63,825 nt of DNA from Sinorhizobium shofinae (GCA_001704765.1 MBFK01000069.1:1-63825); one strand, 5' to 3'; shown: positions 1-9,909, counted from the first letter of the stretch. A program made the numbers and translations. Notes: generated from the letters alone by a model not told the origin.

Positions 1-81
1 ATCCAACCCGGCGAATGCAGTAACTACTTCGCAAACGCCGGCTATGCTTCCGTGCTTCCGTCAAAACATGAAACGCTCTAA
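1..81 (+). CDS. C-terminal end of an unidentified upstream gene (partial)
   Basis: Frame 1 is open from the window edge and reads 26 codons to a TAA at 79-81, ending in ...PSKHETL. Its stop overlaps the ATG at 68 that is the likely original start of the next gene, the tight overlap usual for co-transcribed genes. It is too short to identify. From the pathway one would expect a D-apionate oxidoisomerase (ApnO) or a sugar transporter gene here, but nothing in these 26 residues proves either. Confidence 0.4.
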   Translation: MQPGECSNYFANAGYASVLPSKHETL

Positions 82-1103
82 AGGGTGCCCTGATCGGTTG
101 CGGGTTTTTCGCGGTCAACCAGATGCATGGCTGGCGCGATGCCGAGGGCGCGCGCATCGTCGCTATCTGCGACCGCGAGCCGGCCAGGCTCAGGGCCGTT
201 GGGGACGAGTTCGGCATCACGCGCCGTTATACCTTAGCCGAGGATCTTTTCGCCGATGGAGGCTTCGACTTCGTCGATATTGCGACAACCGTCAAGAGCC
301 ACCGATCGCTCGTGGAGATCGCCGCGCGTCAGGGCATTCCGACGATCTGTCAAAAACCGATCGCACCGACGATGGAGGACGCCAAGGCGATGGTCGCCGC
401 CTGTGCCACGGCGGGCGTGCCGCTGATGGTGCACGAGAACTTCCGCTGGCAGTCGCCGATCCGGGCGGCAAAGGACGTGATCGACAGCGGCGCGATCGGC
501 GAGGTCTTCTGGGGGCGGGTGAGCTTCCGATCGGCCTATGACGTCTATTCCGGCCAGCCCTATCTGGCGACCGGCAAGCGCTTCATCATCGAGGATCTCG
601 GCATCCACGCACTCGACATCGCGCGTTATCTCTTCGGCGATGCGACGTCGGTGACCGCCCGCACGCGGAGCGTCAACCCGCACATCGTCGGCGAGGACGT
701 CGCGACCATGATGCTCGACCATCTAGGTGGGATCACCTCGATTGTCGATTGCAGCTACGCCACCAAATTGCCGGTCGAGCCATTTCCCGAGACCTTGCTG
801 GAAGTGGACGGCAGCAGAGGCACGCTGCGGCTGTCGCAGGGCTACCGCCTTCACATTCACTCGCGGGATGGCACGGAGATGACAGATGTCGAGCCGCGAC
901 TTCTTCCCTGGGCATCGCCTCCCTGGCACAACATTCAGGAGAGCGTCAGCCTCATCCAGCAGCACTGGGTCGAGTGCCTGCGCACTGGACGCGAGCCGGA
1001 CACCTCCGGCAGGGACAATCTCAAGACCTTCGCCTTGGTGGAGGCATCCTATCGCAGCGCCGCCAAGGGCAGAACTGTGCCGGTCGAGGAATTCCTCCAA
1101 TGA
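68..1103 (+). CDS. apsD: Gfo/Idh/MocA oxidoreductase, probable D-apiose dehydrogenase ApsD, with an apparent N-terminal frameshift
   Basis: The protein reads as a Gfo/Idh/MocA NAD(P)-dependent sugar dehydrogenase: EKP-type motif as QKPIAP, HENFRW, and a C-terminal half with EDLGIHALDIAR. A start at 123 (326 residues) loses the dinucleotide-binding strand. That strand (KGALIGCGFFAVNQ) is encoded just upstream in the same frame, but no ATG, GTG or TTG precedes it before a TGA at 69-71. An ATG at 68 would supply MKRSK and join perfectly if one base between about 74 and 85 (AAAGGG run) were removed. Its stop overlaps the next start (ATGA). The ApsD assignment rests on the neighbours: lactonase, sugar-acid kinase and RuBisCO-like protein. 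It oxidises D-apiose to apionolactone in that pathway. Confidence 0.65.
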
Positions 1104-3022
1104 CGGCTTCGCGCGCCTTTCTCCTCTTCGGCACCGAGGAGACGGAGCCGGATCCGCGGCGGCTAGAAGCAGGTCGCCTCAGCGCCGAGCTTGTCGACGG
1201 CAATCTGCGCACAATCAGCTTTTCCGGCAAGGAGGTGCTGCGGGCGATCTCGTTTCTCGTGCGCGACCGAGATTGGGGAACCTGTGAAGCCGCAATCACC
1301 GATTTGACCGTGGAAGAGGAAGAGGCGGCGGCTATCGTCCAATACAATGCCCGGTTCCAGGCGCCCGACGGCGCGATCCTCTGTTGCCGGTCGACGATTG
1401 AAGTCTTCCCCGAGGCTCTCATCTTCGATGCGCGCTTCACGCCGGACCGCGATTTCGAAACAGCGCGCGCCGGCTTTGCAATCCTGCATCCAATCGTGGG
1501 TGTGGCAGGTCAGACAGTTACGGTCGAGCATGAAAACGGTTCGATCGAGCGATCGGCTTTTCCCGATTTGATCGAGCCCTGGCAGCCATTCAGGGATATT
1601 GCCGCGATCGCCCATGAAATCATGCCCGGGGTCGAGGCCGAGTGCCGCATGGCCGGCGATGTCTTCGAGATGGAGGACCAGCGGAACTGGACCGACGGCT
1701 CCTACAAGACCTATGTGCGGCCGCTCGCGCTCCCCTGGCCCTATGTGCTGAAGGCCGGAGAGACGATTCATCAGGCCATCCGGCTCTCGTTCCGGCAGAC
1801 CGGCGCGGTCATTCCGAAAGTGGCGCAAACACCAAGCCGGATCGAAGTTTCACTGAGGCGCGATCAAGGAAAACTACCGGAAATCGGCATCGGGCTCAGA
1901 CCTGATGAGGTAAGCGATGAGCTCCTCGACGCAGGACTGATCCGCGAGCTCGGTGCCCGCCATCTGATCTGCCACTACGATCCGCTGGCCGGCCATGGCG
2001 CAGCGGCATTGAGGCACTTCCGACAAATGGCCGATACTTCGGGCTCAGCGGTGGCGCTTGAATGCTTCGTGCCTTGCCGGCGCCGGCTGGATGACGAACT
2101 GGGTGAGATCGCCCGGATGGTTCGCGACAACGGGCTGAAGCTCGCAAGTCTCGCCGTTTCCCCGTCGGTCGATCGCCAATCGACGCCGCCGGGCAGTGTC
2201 TGGCCGCAGTGCCCGCCGCTCGAAGATGTCTATGCCGCTGCACAAGGAGCATTCCCGGGTATGTCGCTTGGCGGCGGCATGTTCAGTTATTTCACCGAGC
2301 TCAACCGGAAGCGCGTGCCGGCCGAACGGCTCTCCTATGTGACCCATTGCACCAATCCGATCGTTCACGCCGCCGACAATCTGAGCGTCATGCAGACCTT
2401 CGAGGCGCTCCGCGACGTCACCCGGTCCGTCCGGGCGATCTATGGCGACAAGCCCTATCGCATCGGCCCTTCGACCATCGCCATGCGCCAGAATCCTTAT
2501 GGGAGCCACACCAAGGACAATCCGTCCGGCAAGCGCATTGCCATGGCGAACCGGGATCCGCGGCACAATGCGCTCTTCGGTGCCGCCTGGACGCTCGCCT
2601 ATGCGGCGACGGTGGCGGATGCGGAACTCGAGGTGCTGACCCTTTCGACGCTTGCTGGTCCATTCGGCCTGGTGGCCGGAACCGGCGAGCCGGTCAAAGA
2701 GGGTCTTCCGAGGCCCCTGTTCCACGTCTTGCGCTGGCTTGCTGAGCTTTCGGCGGGCCGGCGCATCGCGGTCGACACGTCCGCACCCGATCGGGTCGTC
2801 GGGCTCGGCGCGGCGAGTGGAGGGACGACGCTGATGTTCGCCAACCTGACCTTTGAGCCTCAGGAGTTGATGCTTGCCGAGGCCCGAGCAGACGCATGCC
2901 GGCTCACCGTCCTCGACGAGGCTTGGCTTCGAGAGGGTGGGAAGGCGCCGGAGGCGAGGGTGCATAGGGGCGAAAGACTCGTGCTCTCCGCCTATGCGGT
3001 GGCCCGTATCGACAGCCCTTGA
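1100..3022 (+). CDS. apnL: Probable D-apionate lactonase ApnL
   Basis: The 640-residue cytoplasmic protein starts at the ATG of an ATGA overlap with the dehydrogenase stop; the reading frame is open further upstream but only inside that gene. There is no signal peptide. The first half looks beta-rich and the middle resembles a TIM barrel (RHLICHYDP, ALECFVP, GGGMFSYFTELNRKR, HAADNLSVMQT). This fits the large lactonases of D-apiose clusters, which open D-apionolactone to D-apionate. The neighbours (sugar dehydrogenase, DUF1537 kinase, RuBisCO-like protein) support the assignment. The family is recognised from overall appearance and context rather than from a catalytic motif. Confidence 0.65.
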   Translation: MTASRAFLLFGTEETEPDPRRLEAGRLSAELVDGNLRTISFSGKEVLRAISFLVRDRDWGTCEAAITDLTVEEEEAAAIVQYNARFQAPDGAILCCRSTIEVFPEALIFDARFTPDRDFETARAGFAILHPIVGVAGQTVTVEHENGSIERSAFPDLIEPWQPFRDIAAIAHEIMPGVEAECRMAGDVFEMEDQRNWTDGSYKTYVRPLALPWPYVLKAGETIHQAIRLSFRQTGAVIPKVAQTPSRIEVSLRRDQGKLPEIGIGLRPDEVSDELLDAGLIRELGARHLICHYDPLAGHGAAALRHFRQMADTSGSAVALECFVPCRRRLDDELGEIARMVRDNGLKLASLAVSPSVDRQSTPPGSVWPQCPPLEDVYAAAQGAFPGMSLGGGMFSYFTELNRKRVPAERLSYVTHCTNPIVHAADNLSVMQTFEALRDVTRSVRAIYGDKPYRIGPSTIAMRQNPYGSHTKDNPSGKRIAMANRDPRHNALFGAAWTLAYAATVADAELEVLTLSTLAGPFGLVAGTGEPVKEGLPRPLFHVLRWLAELSAGRRIAVDTSAPDRVVGLGAASGGTTLMFANLTFEPQELMLAEARADACRLTVLDEAWLREGGKAPEARVHRGERLVLSAYAVARIDSP

Positions 3023-3069
3023 TCGTGTGCTGGTGAGGGGTGAGGGTCCCGGAGGGGCCGTGTCGTTCG

Positions 3070-3801
3070 CTACGCACTCTGGCTCTCGACCTTGCCCTTT
3101 GGCGCATAGAGCGCCCGCGAGCGCTCGAGATGCTTGATCATTGCCTGCTCGGCTTCATCAGGATTGCCCCGCCGGATGCAGTCGATGATTTCCTCGTGCT
3201 CGGAGAGCGTCACGTTCTCCTTGCCGGTCCAGATCAGCATTTCCGTGTGATATTCCTTGAGCCAGCCGAGCATCGCTTCACTCACGGCACTGAAGATCGG
3301 ATTGCCGGAAATCTGTGCGATGCGGGTGTGAAAGGCCATGTCGGCGTCGATGAAGGCGTCGGAATCCCCGAGCGCGGCGCGCTGGCGCGTCAAGGTCTCC
3401 TCGAGCGCGGCGATATCGGCGGCCGTGGCGCGGCTAGCCGCCTCGCGCACCATGCCGCGTTCGAAGAAAATGCGCGCGTTTTTCAGGTGTTCAAGCGAAT
3501 CCGAAGACGCCGAAAGCATGATCTTGGCGGCGACGTCCACCTGTCTGAGGAGCGATTGCGCCGTCGGCTGCAGCACCTTGGCACGCTCGCCGTGCGAAAT
3601 CTCGATCAGTCCCATATTGGCGAGCGCCTGCATTGCTTCACGAATGGCGGGGCGGCCGACCTGAAAACGCTCCATCAGCATCCGTTCCGACGGCATCTCG
3701 TCGCCAGGCTGCAATTCGCCGGTCTCGATCAGCGCCTTCAGCCGGGCGAAGACCTCGTCGGAAAGCTTCCTGCGAACGATCGGTTCGGATTGAATTGCCA
3801 T
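3070..3801 (-). CDS. GntR-family (FadR/FCD type) transcriptional regulator of the apiose genes
   Basis: The 243-residue regulator has an N-terminal winged helix (EVFARLKALIETG, GDEMPSERMLMERF, RPAIREAMQALANMGLIE) and a C-terminal FCD ligand domain with its metal-binding histidines (DMAFHTRIAQISGN, LSEHEEIIDCI, MIKHLERS). I chose the ATG at 3801 because GGAG lies just upstream and the helix-turn-helix spacing is normal; the longer reading frame adds an unrelated leader. It is divergent from the RuBisCO-like gene and convergent with apnL. It probably controls both halves of the module in response to a pathway acid. Confidence 0.8.
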   Translation of the reverse strand: MAIQSEPIVRRKLSDEVFARLKALIETGELQPGDEMPSERMLMERFQVGRPAIREAMQALANMGLIEISHGERAKVLQPTAQSLLRQVDVAAKIMLSASSDSLEHLKNARIFFERGMVREAASRATAADIAALEETLTRQRAALGDSDAFIDADMAFHTRIAQISGNPIFSAVSEAMLGWLKEYHTEMLIWTGKENVTLSEHEEIIDCIRRGNPDEAEQAMIKHLERSRALYAPKGKVESQSA

Positions 3802-3969
3802 GTGAACTCCACCGCTGTTGTCGCTTGTCTCTCTATATGCATGTTTTCCTTGGAGAGGAAATCTCGCGCCCCTTGCCGGCTGGCGAACGCGATTTCTCTT
3901 GCACAACTGAGATACTCATTATACCAGTTAGCCGAAAGAGGCTACTCATTTCATGAAGAGCGAATTGCC
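3802..3969. promoter_or_regulatory. Divergent regulatory region between gntR and the RuBisCO-like gene
   Basis: The 168-base gap holds a direct repeat TACTCATT at 3913-3920 and 3943-3950, 30 bases apart, and an imperfect inverted repeat around GAAATCTCGCG and CGCGATTTC. These are candidate binding sites for the adjacent FadR-type regulator. No clear -35/-10 pair stands out. Confidence 0.3.
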
Positions 3970-5226
3970 GTGATCCGCATCACATACCGCATCGAGACCC
4001 CGGGCGACGTCGAGGCGCTGGCGGCCAAGATCGCCAGCGATCAGTCGACCGGAACCTTCGTGCCGGTCCCGGGCGAAACCGAAGAATTGAAGGCGCGCGT
4101 CGCGGCCCGGGTCGTCGCCATTAGGCATCTGGAGCCGACCGCCCGCCCCTCCTGGCCAGAGGAGGCGGGCGAGGCGAAACGCTTCAACCGGGCCGAGGTG
4201 GATGTCGAATTTCCGCTCGACGCGGTCGGTACGGATCTCTCCGCGCTGATGACGATCGCCATAGGCGGGGTCTATTCGATCAAGGGGATGACGGGCATTC
4301 GCATCGTCGACATGAAGTTGCCGCCGGAATTTGCCGCCGCCCATCCTGGACCGCAGTTCGGCGTCGCCGGGAGCCGCCGACTGACCGGCGTCGAGGACCG
4401 CCCGATCATCGGCACGATCGTCAAGCCCGCCTTGGGCCTTAGGCCGGAGGAAACCGCAGCGCTGGTTGGCGACCTGCTCTCCTCCGGCGTCGATTTTATC
4501 AAGGACGACGAGAAGCTGATGAGCCCGGCCTATTCGCCACTGAAGGAGCGGATCGCCGCGATCATGCCGAGGATCCTCGACCACGAACAGAACACTGGCA
4601 AGAAGGTGATGTACGCCTTCGGCATCTCCCACACGGATCCGGACAAGATGATGCGCAACCATGATCTCGTCGTTAAGGCGGGCGGTAATGCGGGGGTCGT
4701 CAATATCAACTCGATCGGCATGGGGGGCGTTGCCTTTCTGCGCAAGCGCTCCGAGATCGTTCTTCACGCGCATCGGAACGGCTGGGATATCCTTACCCGC
4801 CACGGCGGTCTCGGAATGGAATTCTCCGTCTGGCAGCAATTCTGGCGGCTGATCGGCGTGGACCAGTTCCAGATCAACGGCATCCGCGTCAAATATTGGG
4901 AACCGGACGAGAGTTTCGTAAAATCGTTCAAGGCGGTCAGCGCGCCGCTTTTTTCCGAGCGCGACTGTCCGCTGCCGGTCGTCGGCTCCGGCCAATGGGG
5001 CGGCCAGGCGCCGGAGACCTACGCACGCACCGACCGCTCGACCGATCTGCTTTATCTGTGCGGCGGCGGCATCGTCAGCCATCCGGGCGGGGCTGGTGCC
5101 GGCGTCAGGGCGGTTCGCCAGGCCTGGGAGGCGGCGGTCGCCGGTATCCCGCTTTCCGACTATGCCAAGGATCATCCGGAACTCGCCCAGTCCCTCGTGA
5201 AATTTGCTGACGGCAGGGGCGCCTGA
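3970..5226 (+). CDS. RuBisCO-like protein, probable 3-oxo-isoapionate-4-phosphate-processing enzyme (OiaX/OiaT type)
   Basis: The 418-residue protein has the large-subunit RuBisCO fold signature: GTIVKPALGL (the active-site lysine of KPxLG), VDFIKDDEKL (carbamylated lysine plus metal-binding Asp-Glu) and the phosphate-site GGGIVSHPGG. The loop-6 region reads GSGQWGGQAP and lacks the lysine needed for CO2 fixation, so it is a form IV RuBisCO-like protein. GTG at 3970 gives the usual family N-terminus (MIRITYRIETPG); the open frame upstream is spurious. Followed after 37 bases by a DUF1537 kinase. In known apiose pathways such a pair phosphorylates 3-oxo-isoapionate, and the RuBisCO-like partner either decarboxylates it (OiaX) or cleaves it (OiaT). 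I cannot tell which from sequence. Confidence 0.75.
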   Translation: MIRITYRIETPGDVEALAAKIASDQSTGTFVPVPGETEELKARVAARVVAIRHLEPTARPSWPEEAGEAKRFNRAEVDVEFPLDAVGTDLSALMTIAIGGVYSIKGMTGIRIVDMKLPPEFAAAHPGPQFGVAGSRRLTGVEDRPIIGTIVKPALGLRPEETAALVGDLLSSGVDFIKDDEKLMSPAYSPLKERIAAIMPRILDHEQNTGKKVMYAFGISHTDPDKMMRNHDLVVKAGGNAGVVNINSIGMGGVAFLRKRSEIVLHAHRNGWDILTRHGGLGMEFSVWQQFWRLIGVDQFQINGIRVKYWEPDESFVKSFKAVSAPLFSERDCPLPVVGSGQWGGQAPETYARTDRSTDLLYLCGGGIVSHPGGAGAGVRAVRQAWEAAVAGIPLSDYAKDHPELAQSLVKFADGRGA

Positions 5227-5263
5227 CCCACTCAAGATATGAGCCACATCACGGGAGGCCCGA

Positions 5264-6598
5264 ATGCAGACACCATTGCTGAGCTACTACGGCGACGACC
5301 TGACCGGCTCCACCGACGTCATGGAGGCGCTCTCCTCGCACGGGGTCGAAACAGCCCTGTTCCTCAGAATTCCGGAGGCGGCGCTGCTTGAACGGTTCGC
5401 CCATTGCCACGCCTTCGGACTTGCGGGTACGAGCCGCAGCCAGACGCCCGACTGGATGACGGAGCATCTTCCATCTGCCTTTTTATGGTTGAAGTCGCTG
5501 GGGGCGGAGATCGCCCATTACAAGGTCTGCTCGACGTTCGATTCCAGCCCGGCGGTCGGCAACATCGGCATGGCGATCGAGATCGGTCGCGAGGTGTTCG
5601 GCAAGGCGCCGGTACCGCTTGTGCTAGGCGCTCCGCAAATTCGCCGCTACACGACCTTCGGCAATCTCTTCGCCGCCTTTCGGGGCGAGACGTACCGGAT
5701 CGACCGCCATCCGGTGATGAGCCGGCACCCGGTAACGCCCATGGATGAGGCAGACATCCGCCTGCACCTGTCCCGGCAGACGTCATTGAAGACGGGGCTG
5801 GTCGATATCGCCCAGCTCGCCTCGGCGGAAGCAGACGCGGTCACGGATTTCGCCTTCACCGAGGGAAACGACATCGTTCTCCTCGACGTCGCGGGGGCGG
5901 AGAGCCAAGCCGCCGTCGGGCGGCAGCTTTGGCGCAAGCGTACGACCGGCGGCCAGTTCGCCTGCGGTTCCTCCGGGCTGGAATATGCGCTCGTTCACGA
6001 GTGGCGCCGGCTCGGGCTGTTCGGCAAAGCGCCCGTCTTTACGGCGCCCGGCCCCGTCGATCGGCTCGCCGTCGTGTCCGGCAGCGTTTCGCCGACGACC
6101 GAACGGCAGATCCGCTACGCCCTCCAGAACGGTTTTGAGGGAGTCGGGCTCGATGCCGTCGCCTTTGCTGCGGCCGAAGGTGGTGGCGCGCTCGAGGATG
6201 CGATTGCGCGCGGCCTTGCGGTTCTTGCCGCCGGCCGGAGCGTCGTTCTCTATACCGCCCTCGGATCCTCGAGCGACCGGGGCAATGCGATCCGCCTGGA
6301 GGATGGGTCTCGCCACCGGATAGGCGAGCGGCTCGGCCTGCTGCTGAAAGAGCTGGTGAAGGGGGCCGGCCTTCGCCGCGCCGTGATCGCCGGCGGAGAT
6401 ACGTCGAGCCACGCGCTGAGCCAGCTCTCAGTCGATGCGCTGACATTGCGCCTGCCGCTGCCGCAATCGCCGGGATCGCCGCTCTGCACCGTCCATAGCC
6501 GCGACCGGCTGATCGACGGCATGCAGGTGGCACTGAAGGGCGGCCAGGTCGGCCTCGACGATTATTTCGCGATGATCCGCGACGGGCGGCCGGCCTGA
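5264..6598 (+). CDS. oiaK: Four-carbon acid sugar kinase family protein (DUF1537), probable 3-oxo-isoapionate kinase
   Basis: The 444-residue kinase begins with the family N-terminal motif YYGDDLTGSTDVMEA and ends with the nucleotide-binding half containing GGDTSSHALSQL. Length and both motifs fit the four-carbon acid sugar kinase family, which phosphorylates sugar acids with ATP. GGGAGG precedes the ATG. It lies 37 bases after the RuBisCO-like gene in the same direction, which supports a 3-oxo-isoapionate kinase. Other family members act on erythronate, threonate or similar acids, so the substrate is inferred from context. Confidence 0.7.
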   Translation: MQTPLLSYYGDDLTGSTDVMEALSSHGVETALFLRIPEAALLERFAHCHAFGLAGTSRSQTPDWMTEHLPSAFLWLKSLGAEIAHYKVCSTFDSSPAVGNIGMAIEIGREVFGKAPVPLVLGAPQIRRYTTFGNLFAAFRGETYRIDRHPVMSRHPVTPMDEADIRLHLSRQTSLKTGLVDIAQLASAEADAVTDFAFTEGNDIVLLDVAGAESQAAVGRQLWRKRTTGGQFACGSSGLEYALVHEWRRLGLFGKAPVFTAPGPVDRLAVVSGSVSPTTERQIRYALQNGFEGVGLDAVAFAAAEGGGALEDAIARGLAVLAAGRSVVLYTALGSSSDRGNAIRLEDGSRHRIGERLGLLLKELVKGAGLRRAVIAGGDTSSHALSQLSVDALTLRLPLPQSPGSPLCTVHSRDRLIDGMQVALKGGQVGLDDYFAMIRDGRPA

Positions 6599-6629
6599 TG
6601 CATTTTTCCCAAACAGCAAACATGCAGCA

Positions 6630-7994
6630 TCAAGATTCGCCGGCCGTCGTCTGCCCGACATAGTCCGCCCGGTTTATCCCGTGGCGCTGCAGCTTGTCGT
6701 AGAAGGTCTTGCGGGGAATACCGAGAGCCTGCAGCGTCTCCTTGACGTCGCCGCGATGGGCGGTCAGCGCCTCCTTGAGGATCTCGGCCTCGTAGCGCTC
6801 CAGCCGCTCGGGTAGGGTGCCGCCGCTCTTCGCTGGGGCAGCGGCGGCTTTGCCTGGCTGTCCCTCGACGCCGAGCGCCACCCTTTCGGCGAAGTGCGAA
6901 AGCTCGCGCACATTGCCGGGCCAGGGGTGGGACATCAGGTGATCGCGAATAGCGGCGGAGATCGTCGGAACCTCTCGACCGAAGCGCTCGGAGGCGCGTT
7001 TCAGGAAATGCGAGAAGAGCAGCGGGACATCCTCGCGGCGTTCGCGCAAGGGCGGGATCGACAGAGTGACGACGTTGAGCCGGTAGTAAAGGTCCTCGCG
7101 GAAATCGCCGCGCTCTGCCGGATCGCCGAGGTCGATCTTGGCCGCAGCAACGACGCGAATGTCGACCGGTCGGGTGGCGTTGGTACCGAGCGGCGTGATC
7201 TCGCGCGCCTCGAGGACGCGCAACATCTTGACCTGCGTTGCCGGCGGCATCGCCTCGATCTCGTCGAGGAAGAGCGTTCCGCCGCTCGCATGCTCGATGC
7301 GGCCGATGCGCTTCTTGACGGCGCCGGTGAAGGCGCCGGGCTCGTGGCCGAAAAGCTCGCTCTCGATCACCGTTTCGGGGAGCGCGCCGCAATTGAGTGC
7401 GACGAAATTGCCGCTCCGTCGCCGGCTCCACTGGTGCAGTAGCGTCGCGACGACCTCCTTGCCACTGCCGGTCTCACCAGCGACCAGCACGTCGACGTCC
7501 GTGTCGGCGATATGCCTCAGCGTCTGCCGCAGCCGTTCCATTACCGGCGTCTGGCCGATCAACGGCAGGCTTTCGGAGGCTGCCTCTGCCGCCTGGCGAA
7601 GCGCGCGGTTCTCCATCACGAGGCGGCGCTTCTCTTGGGCTCGCCGCGCGCTCTGGACGAGCCGGTCCGCGGCAAACGGCTTGGCGATGAAGTCATAGAC
7701 CCCGTCCTGAATGGCCTGGACGGCCATCGGTATGTCGCCATGACCCGTCACGAGGATGACCGGAAGGTCCGCGTCGAGCTCGGCGACCTTGCGGAAGAGG
7801 GCAAGCCCATCCATGCCCGGCATGCGGATATCACTGATAACGACGCCCTCGAAGCCAGCGGTGAGTTCCGCGAGCGCCTCGGTCGCGCCGGCGAACGGCG
7901 AGACCGTGAAGCCGGCGAGTTCCAAGGTCTGCTGCATTGCCTTGCGCAGATCGCGGTCGTCATCGATCAGGAATGCGGATGGGGCGCCGCTCAT
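6630..7994 (-). CDS. dctD: C4-dicarboxylate transport response regulator DctD
   Basis: The 454-residue NtrC-type activator has an N-terminal receiver ([10 protein letters not shown], phospho-Asp in [13 protein letters not shown], the Lys in IAKPF), a central sigma-54 AAA+ domain (Walker [15 protein letters not shown] loop, [15 protein letters not shown]-finger region [10 protein letters not shown]) and a Fis-type helix-turn-helix ([20 protein letters not shown]). ATG at 7994 gives [12 protein letters not shown], the expected DctD start; a TTG at 8003 overlapping the dctB stop is possible. With phosphorylated DctB signalling it activates dctA through RpoN. Confidence 0.96.
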   Translation of the reverse strand: MSGAPSAFLIDDDRDLRKAMQQTLELAGFTVSPFAGATEALAELTAGFEGVVISDIRMPGMDGLALFRKVAELDADLPVILVTGHGDIPMAVQAIQDGVYDFIAKPFAADRLVQSARRAQEKRRLVMENRALRQAAEAASESLPLIGQTPVMERLRQTLRHIADTDVDVLVAGETGSGKEVVATLLHQWSRRRSGNFVALNCGALPETVIESELFGHEPGAFTGAVKKRIGRIEHASGGTLFLDEIEAMPPATQVKMLRVLEAREITPLGTNATRPVDIRVVAAAKIDLGDPAERGDFREDLYYRLNVVTLSIPPLRERREDVPLLFSHFLKRASERFGREVPTISAAIRDHLMSHPWPGNVRELSHFAERVALGVEGQPGKAAAAPAKSGGTLPERLERYEAEILKEALTAHRGDVKETLQALGIPRKTFYDKLQRHGINRADYVGQTTAGES

Positions 7995-7999
7995 TGCGC

Positions 8000-9865
8000 T
8001 CAAGCCTTCTTCAGATGCACGGTGAATGTCGTTCCGGACGGGCCGCTATCGACCTCGATCGTGCCGCCATAGTCGGAGACGATTTCCTTCGAGATGGCCA
8101 ATCCGAGACCGAGGCCCTCTTCCTTCGAGGTGTTGAAGGGGGTGAACAGCTCGTCCCGGATGGCGGCCGGAATGCCCGGTCCGTTGTCGGCGACGGTGAG
8201 CGCGATGCCGCGCGCCGTCTCCTCGCAGCGCACCCGGATCGTAGCGCCGTCGCGATCACCGATTGCTTCCAGCGCGTTCTGCAACAGGTTTATCAGCACC
8301 TGTTCGAGCCGGATGCGATTGCCGAGCGCCTTGAGGCCGTGCGGCGGCAGTTCGATGCTGATCGCGTCCATGCGGCCGGCAAAGCGGCTGCGCAACAGCA
8401 GAAACGCCCCCTCGACGACATCTTTCATCGCTGTCGGCTCCGCGGCGAAGTGGCCCTTGCGGGCAAACCGCCGCAACTCATCGGTGATGGCGCCGACGCG
8501 TTCGGTAAGTTCCGCAATGCTACCCATGTTCTCGGCGGCCGTCGCGCTCTGGCCGCGGTCGAGAAGCACGCGGGCATTGTCCGCATAGGCACGGATCGTT
8601 GCGACCGGCTGGTTGATTTCATGAGCGACTCCGGCAGCGATCTGGCCGAGGATCGCCAGCCGGTTCGCCTGGACGAGATCCTGCTGGACGGCCTGCAGTT
8701 TCTCGGCCGTCTGCCGGTGGTCGGCGATCTCGGTTTCGAGGCGGTCGCGCGCCATGCGCAGGTCACGCGTCCGCTCCTCGACCTTCTCTTCCAGCTCATT
8801 GCGCGCCAGCCGTTCCGTGGCCGATCTGATCGCGATCGCCTGCCGCCGGCGCAAGAGAAATGCGGCAAACGCGAGGAGCGGCACCAGCGCGGCAAGCATG
8901 ATAAGCCGCATCTCGCGTGCGCCCGCCGCAAGCACGGCCTTGAGCGGCGACAGTTGCTCGAGCCGCCAGTTCGTCGATGGCACCAGGGTCTCGATGCGCA
9001 GGAATGCCTCGGTGCCGTCGCCCGGCAGCAGCGCCTCGAGCGTGGAGGAACCGTCCGGCCGTGCCTCGATCTGATGGAAGGGTAGCGGCAGCAGGGGCGC
9101 GTCGCCGAACTGCAGGCTCTCGCGAATTTCCGCGAGCCTTTCATCGGGAATCGGTTTCGTCGTCATGAAGCGCCAGGAAGGCAGGCTGGTGATCAGCACG
9201 ATGCCGCGGCGGTCGGTGACATAGGTGGGTTTGTTCGATACTCGCCAATCGGCCTCGACGCCGTCGAATTCGAGCTTCGCGACGATCACGCCGAGCGGGC
9301 CTCCCGGTCCGTCGACGCGGCGCGAGATATAGAGGCCAGGCCGCCTGCTCACCGTTCCCATGGCGAAATGCTCGCCCTTGCCGTCGCGCATCGCCAGGCG
9401 GAAATAGTCGCGGAAAGCGTAGTCGTTGCCGACGAAGCTTGTCGGCTCCCGCCAATTGCTGGCCGCCACGGCGACGCCGTCGCGGCCGATCAGATAGACG
9501 ACGGCCGCTTCTGCACTTGTTGCGAGGCTTTCCAGCTTGCGATTGATCGGCCCTAACGATTGAGGGTTTGGCGAGACCAGCGCTTCGCGAATGGCGGTAT
9601 CGTCAGCGAGAACCAGCGGCAGGGCTCGCTGACGTTCGATGACCGCCCTTAACAGCGAGGCCTTCAGGCTGGCGTCGATGCGGCTTTGCCCGGCGAGGTC
9701 GGCCAGCGCCTGCGACCGGCCGTATGCTCCGGCAAGCAAGAAGCCCGCGACCAGAAGCGCGAGCGCCACGGCTGAAAAGACGAGCCATGATTGCCGCGCC
9801 CGGCGGCGCAGCGCCCCCAAATCGTCCGTGCCTGGCGGATATTTCGTCATGGCGGCATTGTGCAT
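8000..9865 (-). CDS. dctB: C4-dicarboxylate sensor histidine kinase DctB
   Basis: The 621-residue membrane kinase has a first transmembrane segment near residues 25-45, a periplasmic double-PDC sensor ([24 protein letters not shown]), a second transmembrane segment near 310-330, a coiled linker and a DHp/ATPase module. The phospho-accepting His is near residue 415 in [10 protein letters not shown] box NLLQNALEA and G box VADNGPGIP follow. ATG at 9865 gives the 621-residue length known for DctB. It is co-transcribed with dctD and divergent from dctA. It senses periplasmic succinate, malate and fumarate. Confidence 0.95.
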   Translation of the reverse strand: MHNAAMTKYPPGTDDLGALRRRARQSWLVFSAVALALLVAGFLLAGAYGRSQALADLAGQSRIDASLKASLLRAVIERQRALPLVLADDTAIREALVSPNPQSLGPINRKLESLATSAEAAVVYLIGRDGVAVAASNWREPTSFVGNDYAFRDYFRLAMRDGKGEHFAMGTVSRRPGLYISRRVDGPGGPLGVIVAKLEFDGVEADWRVSNKPTYVTDRRGIVLITSLPSWRFMTTKPIPDERLAEIRESLQFGDAPLLPLPFHQIEARPDGSSTLEALLPGDGTEAFLRIETLVPSTNWRLEQLSPLKAVLAAGAREMRLIMLAALVPLLAFAAFLLRRRQAIAIRSATERLARNELEEKVEERTRDLRMARDRLETEIADHRQTAEKLQAVQQDLVQANRLAILGQIAAGVAHEINQPVATIRAYADNARVLLDRGQSATAAENMGSIAELTERVGAITDELRRFARKGHFAAEPTAMKDVVEGAFLLLRSRFAGRMDAISIELPPHGLKALGNRIRLEQVLINLLQNALEAIGDRDGATIRVRCEETARGIALTVADNGPGIPAAIRDELFTPFNTSKEEGLGLGLAISKEIVSDYGGTIEVDSGPSGTTFTVHLKKA

Positions 9866-9891
9866 GATTTCGCCCAGGGCGCCAGCCGACT

Positions 9892-9909
9892 TGTGCGGAT
9901 TTCCGCACA
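9892..9909. promoter_or_regulatory. Probable DctD upstream activating site for dctA
   Basis: TGTGCGGA-TT-TCCGCACA is a perfect eight-base inverted repeat about 75 bases upstream of the -24 element of the dctA promoter, between the divergent dctB and dctA starts. This is the position and form of DctD sites at rhizobial dctA genes. Confidence 0.75.

Noticed and set aside
749..1099. Upstream extension of the apnL frame
   Set aside because: It lies inside the dehydrogenase gene in another frame; the ATGA overlap at 1100 is the natural start.
3040..3969. Upstream extension of the RuBisCO-like reading frame to 728 residues
   Set aside because: It runs antisense through the GntR gene and has no family resemblance; GTG 3970 gives the correct N-terminus.
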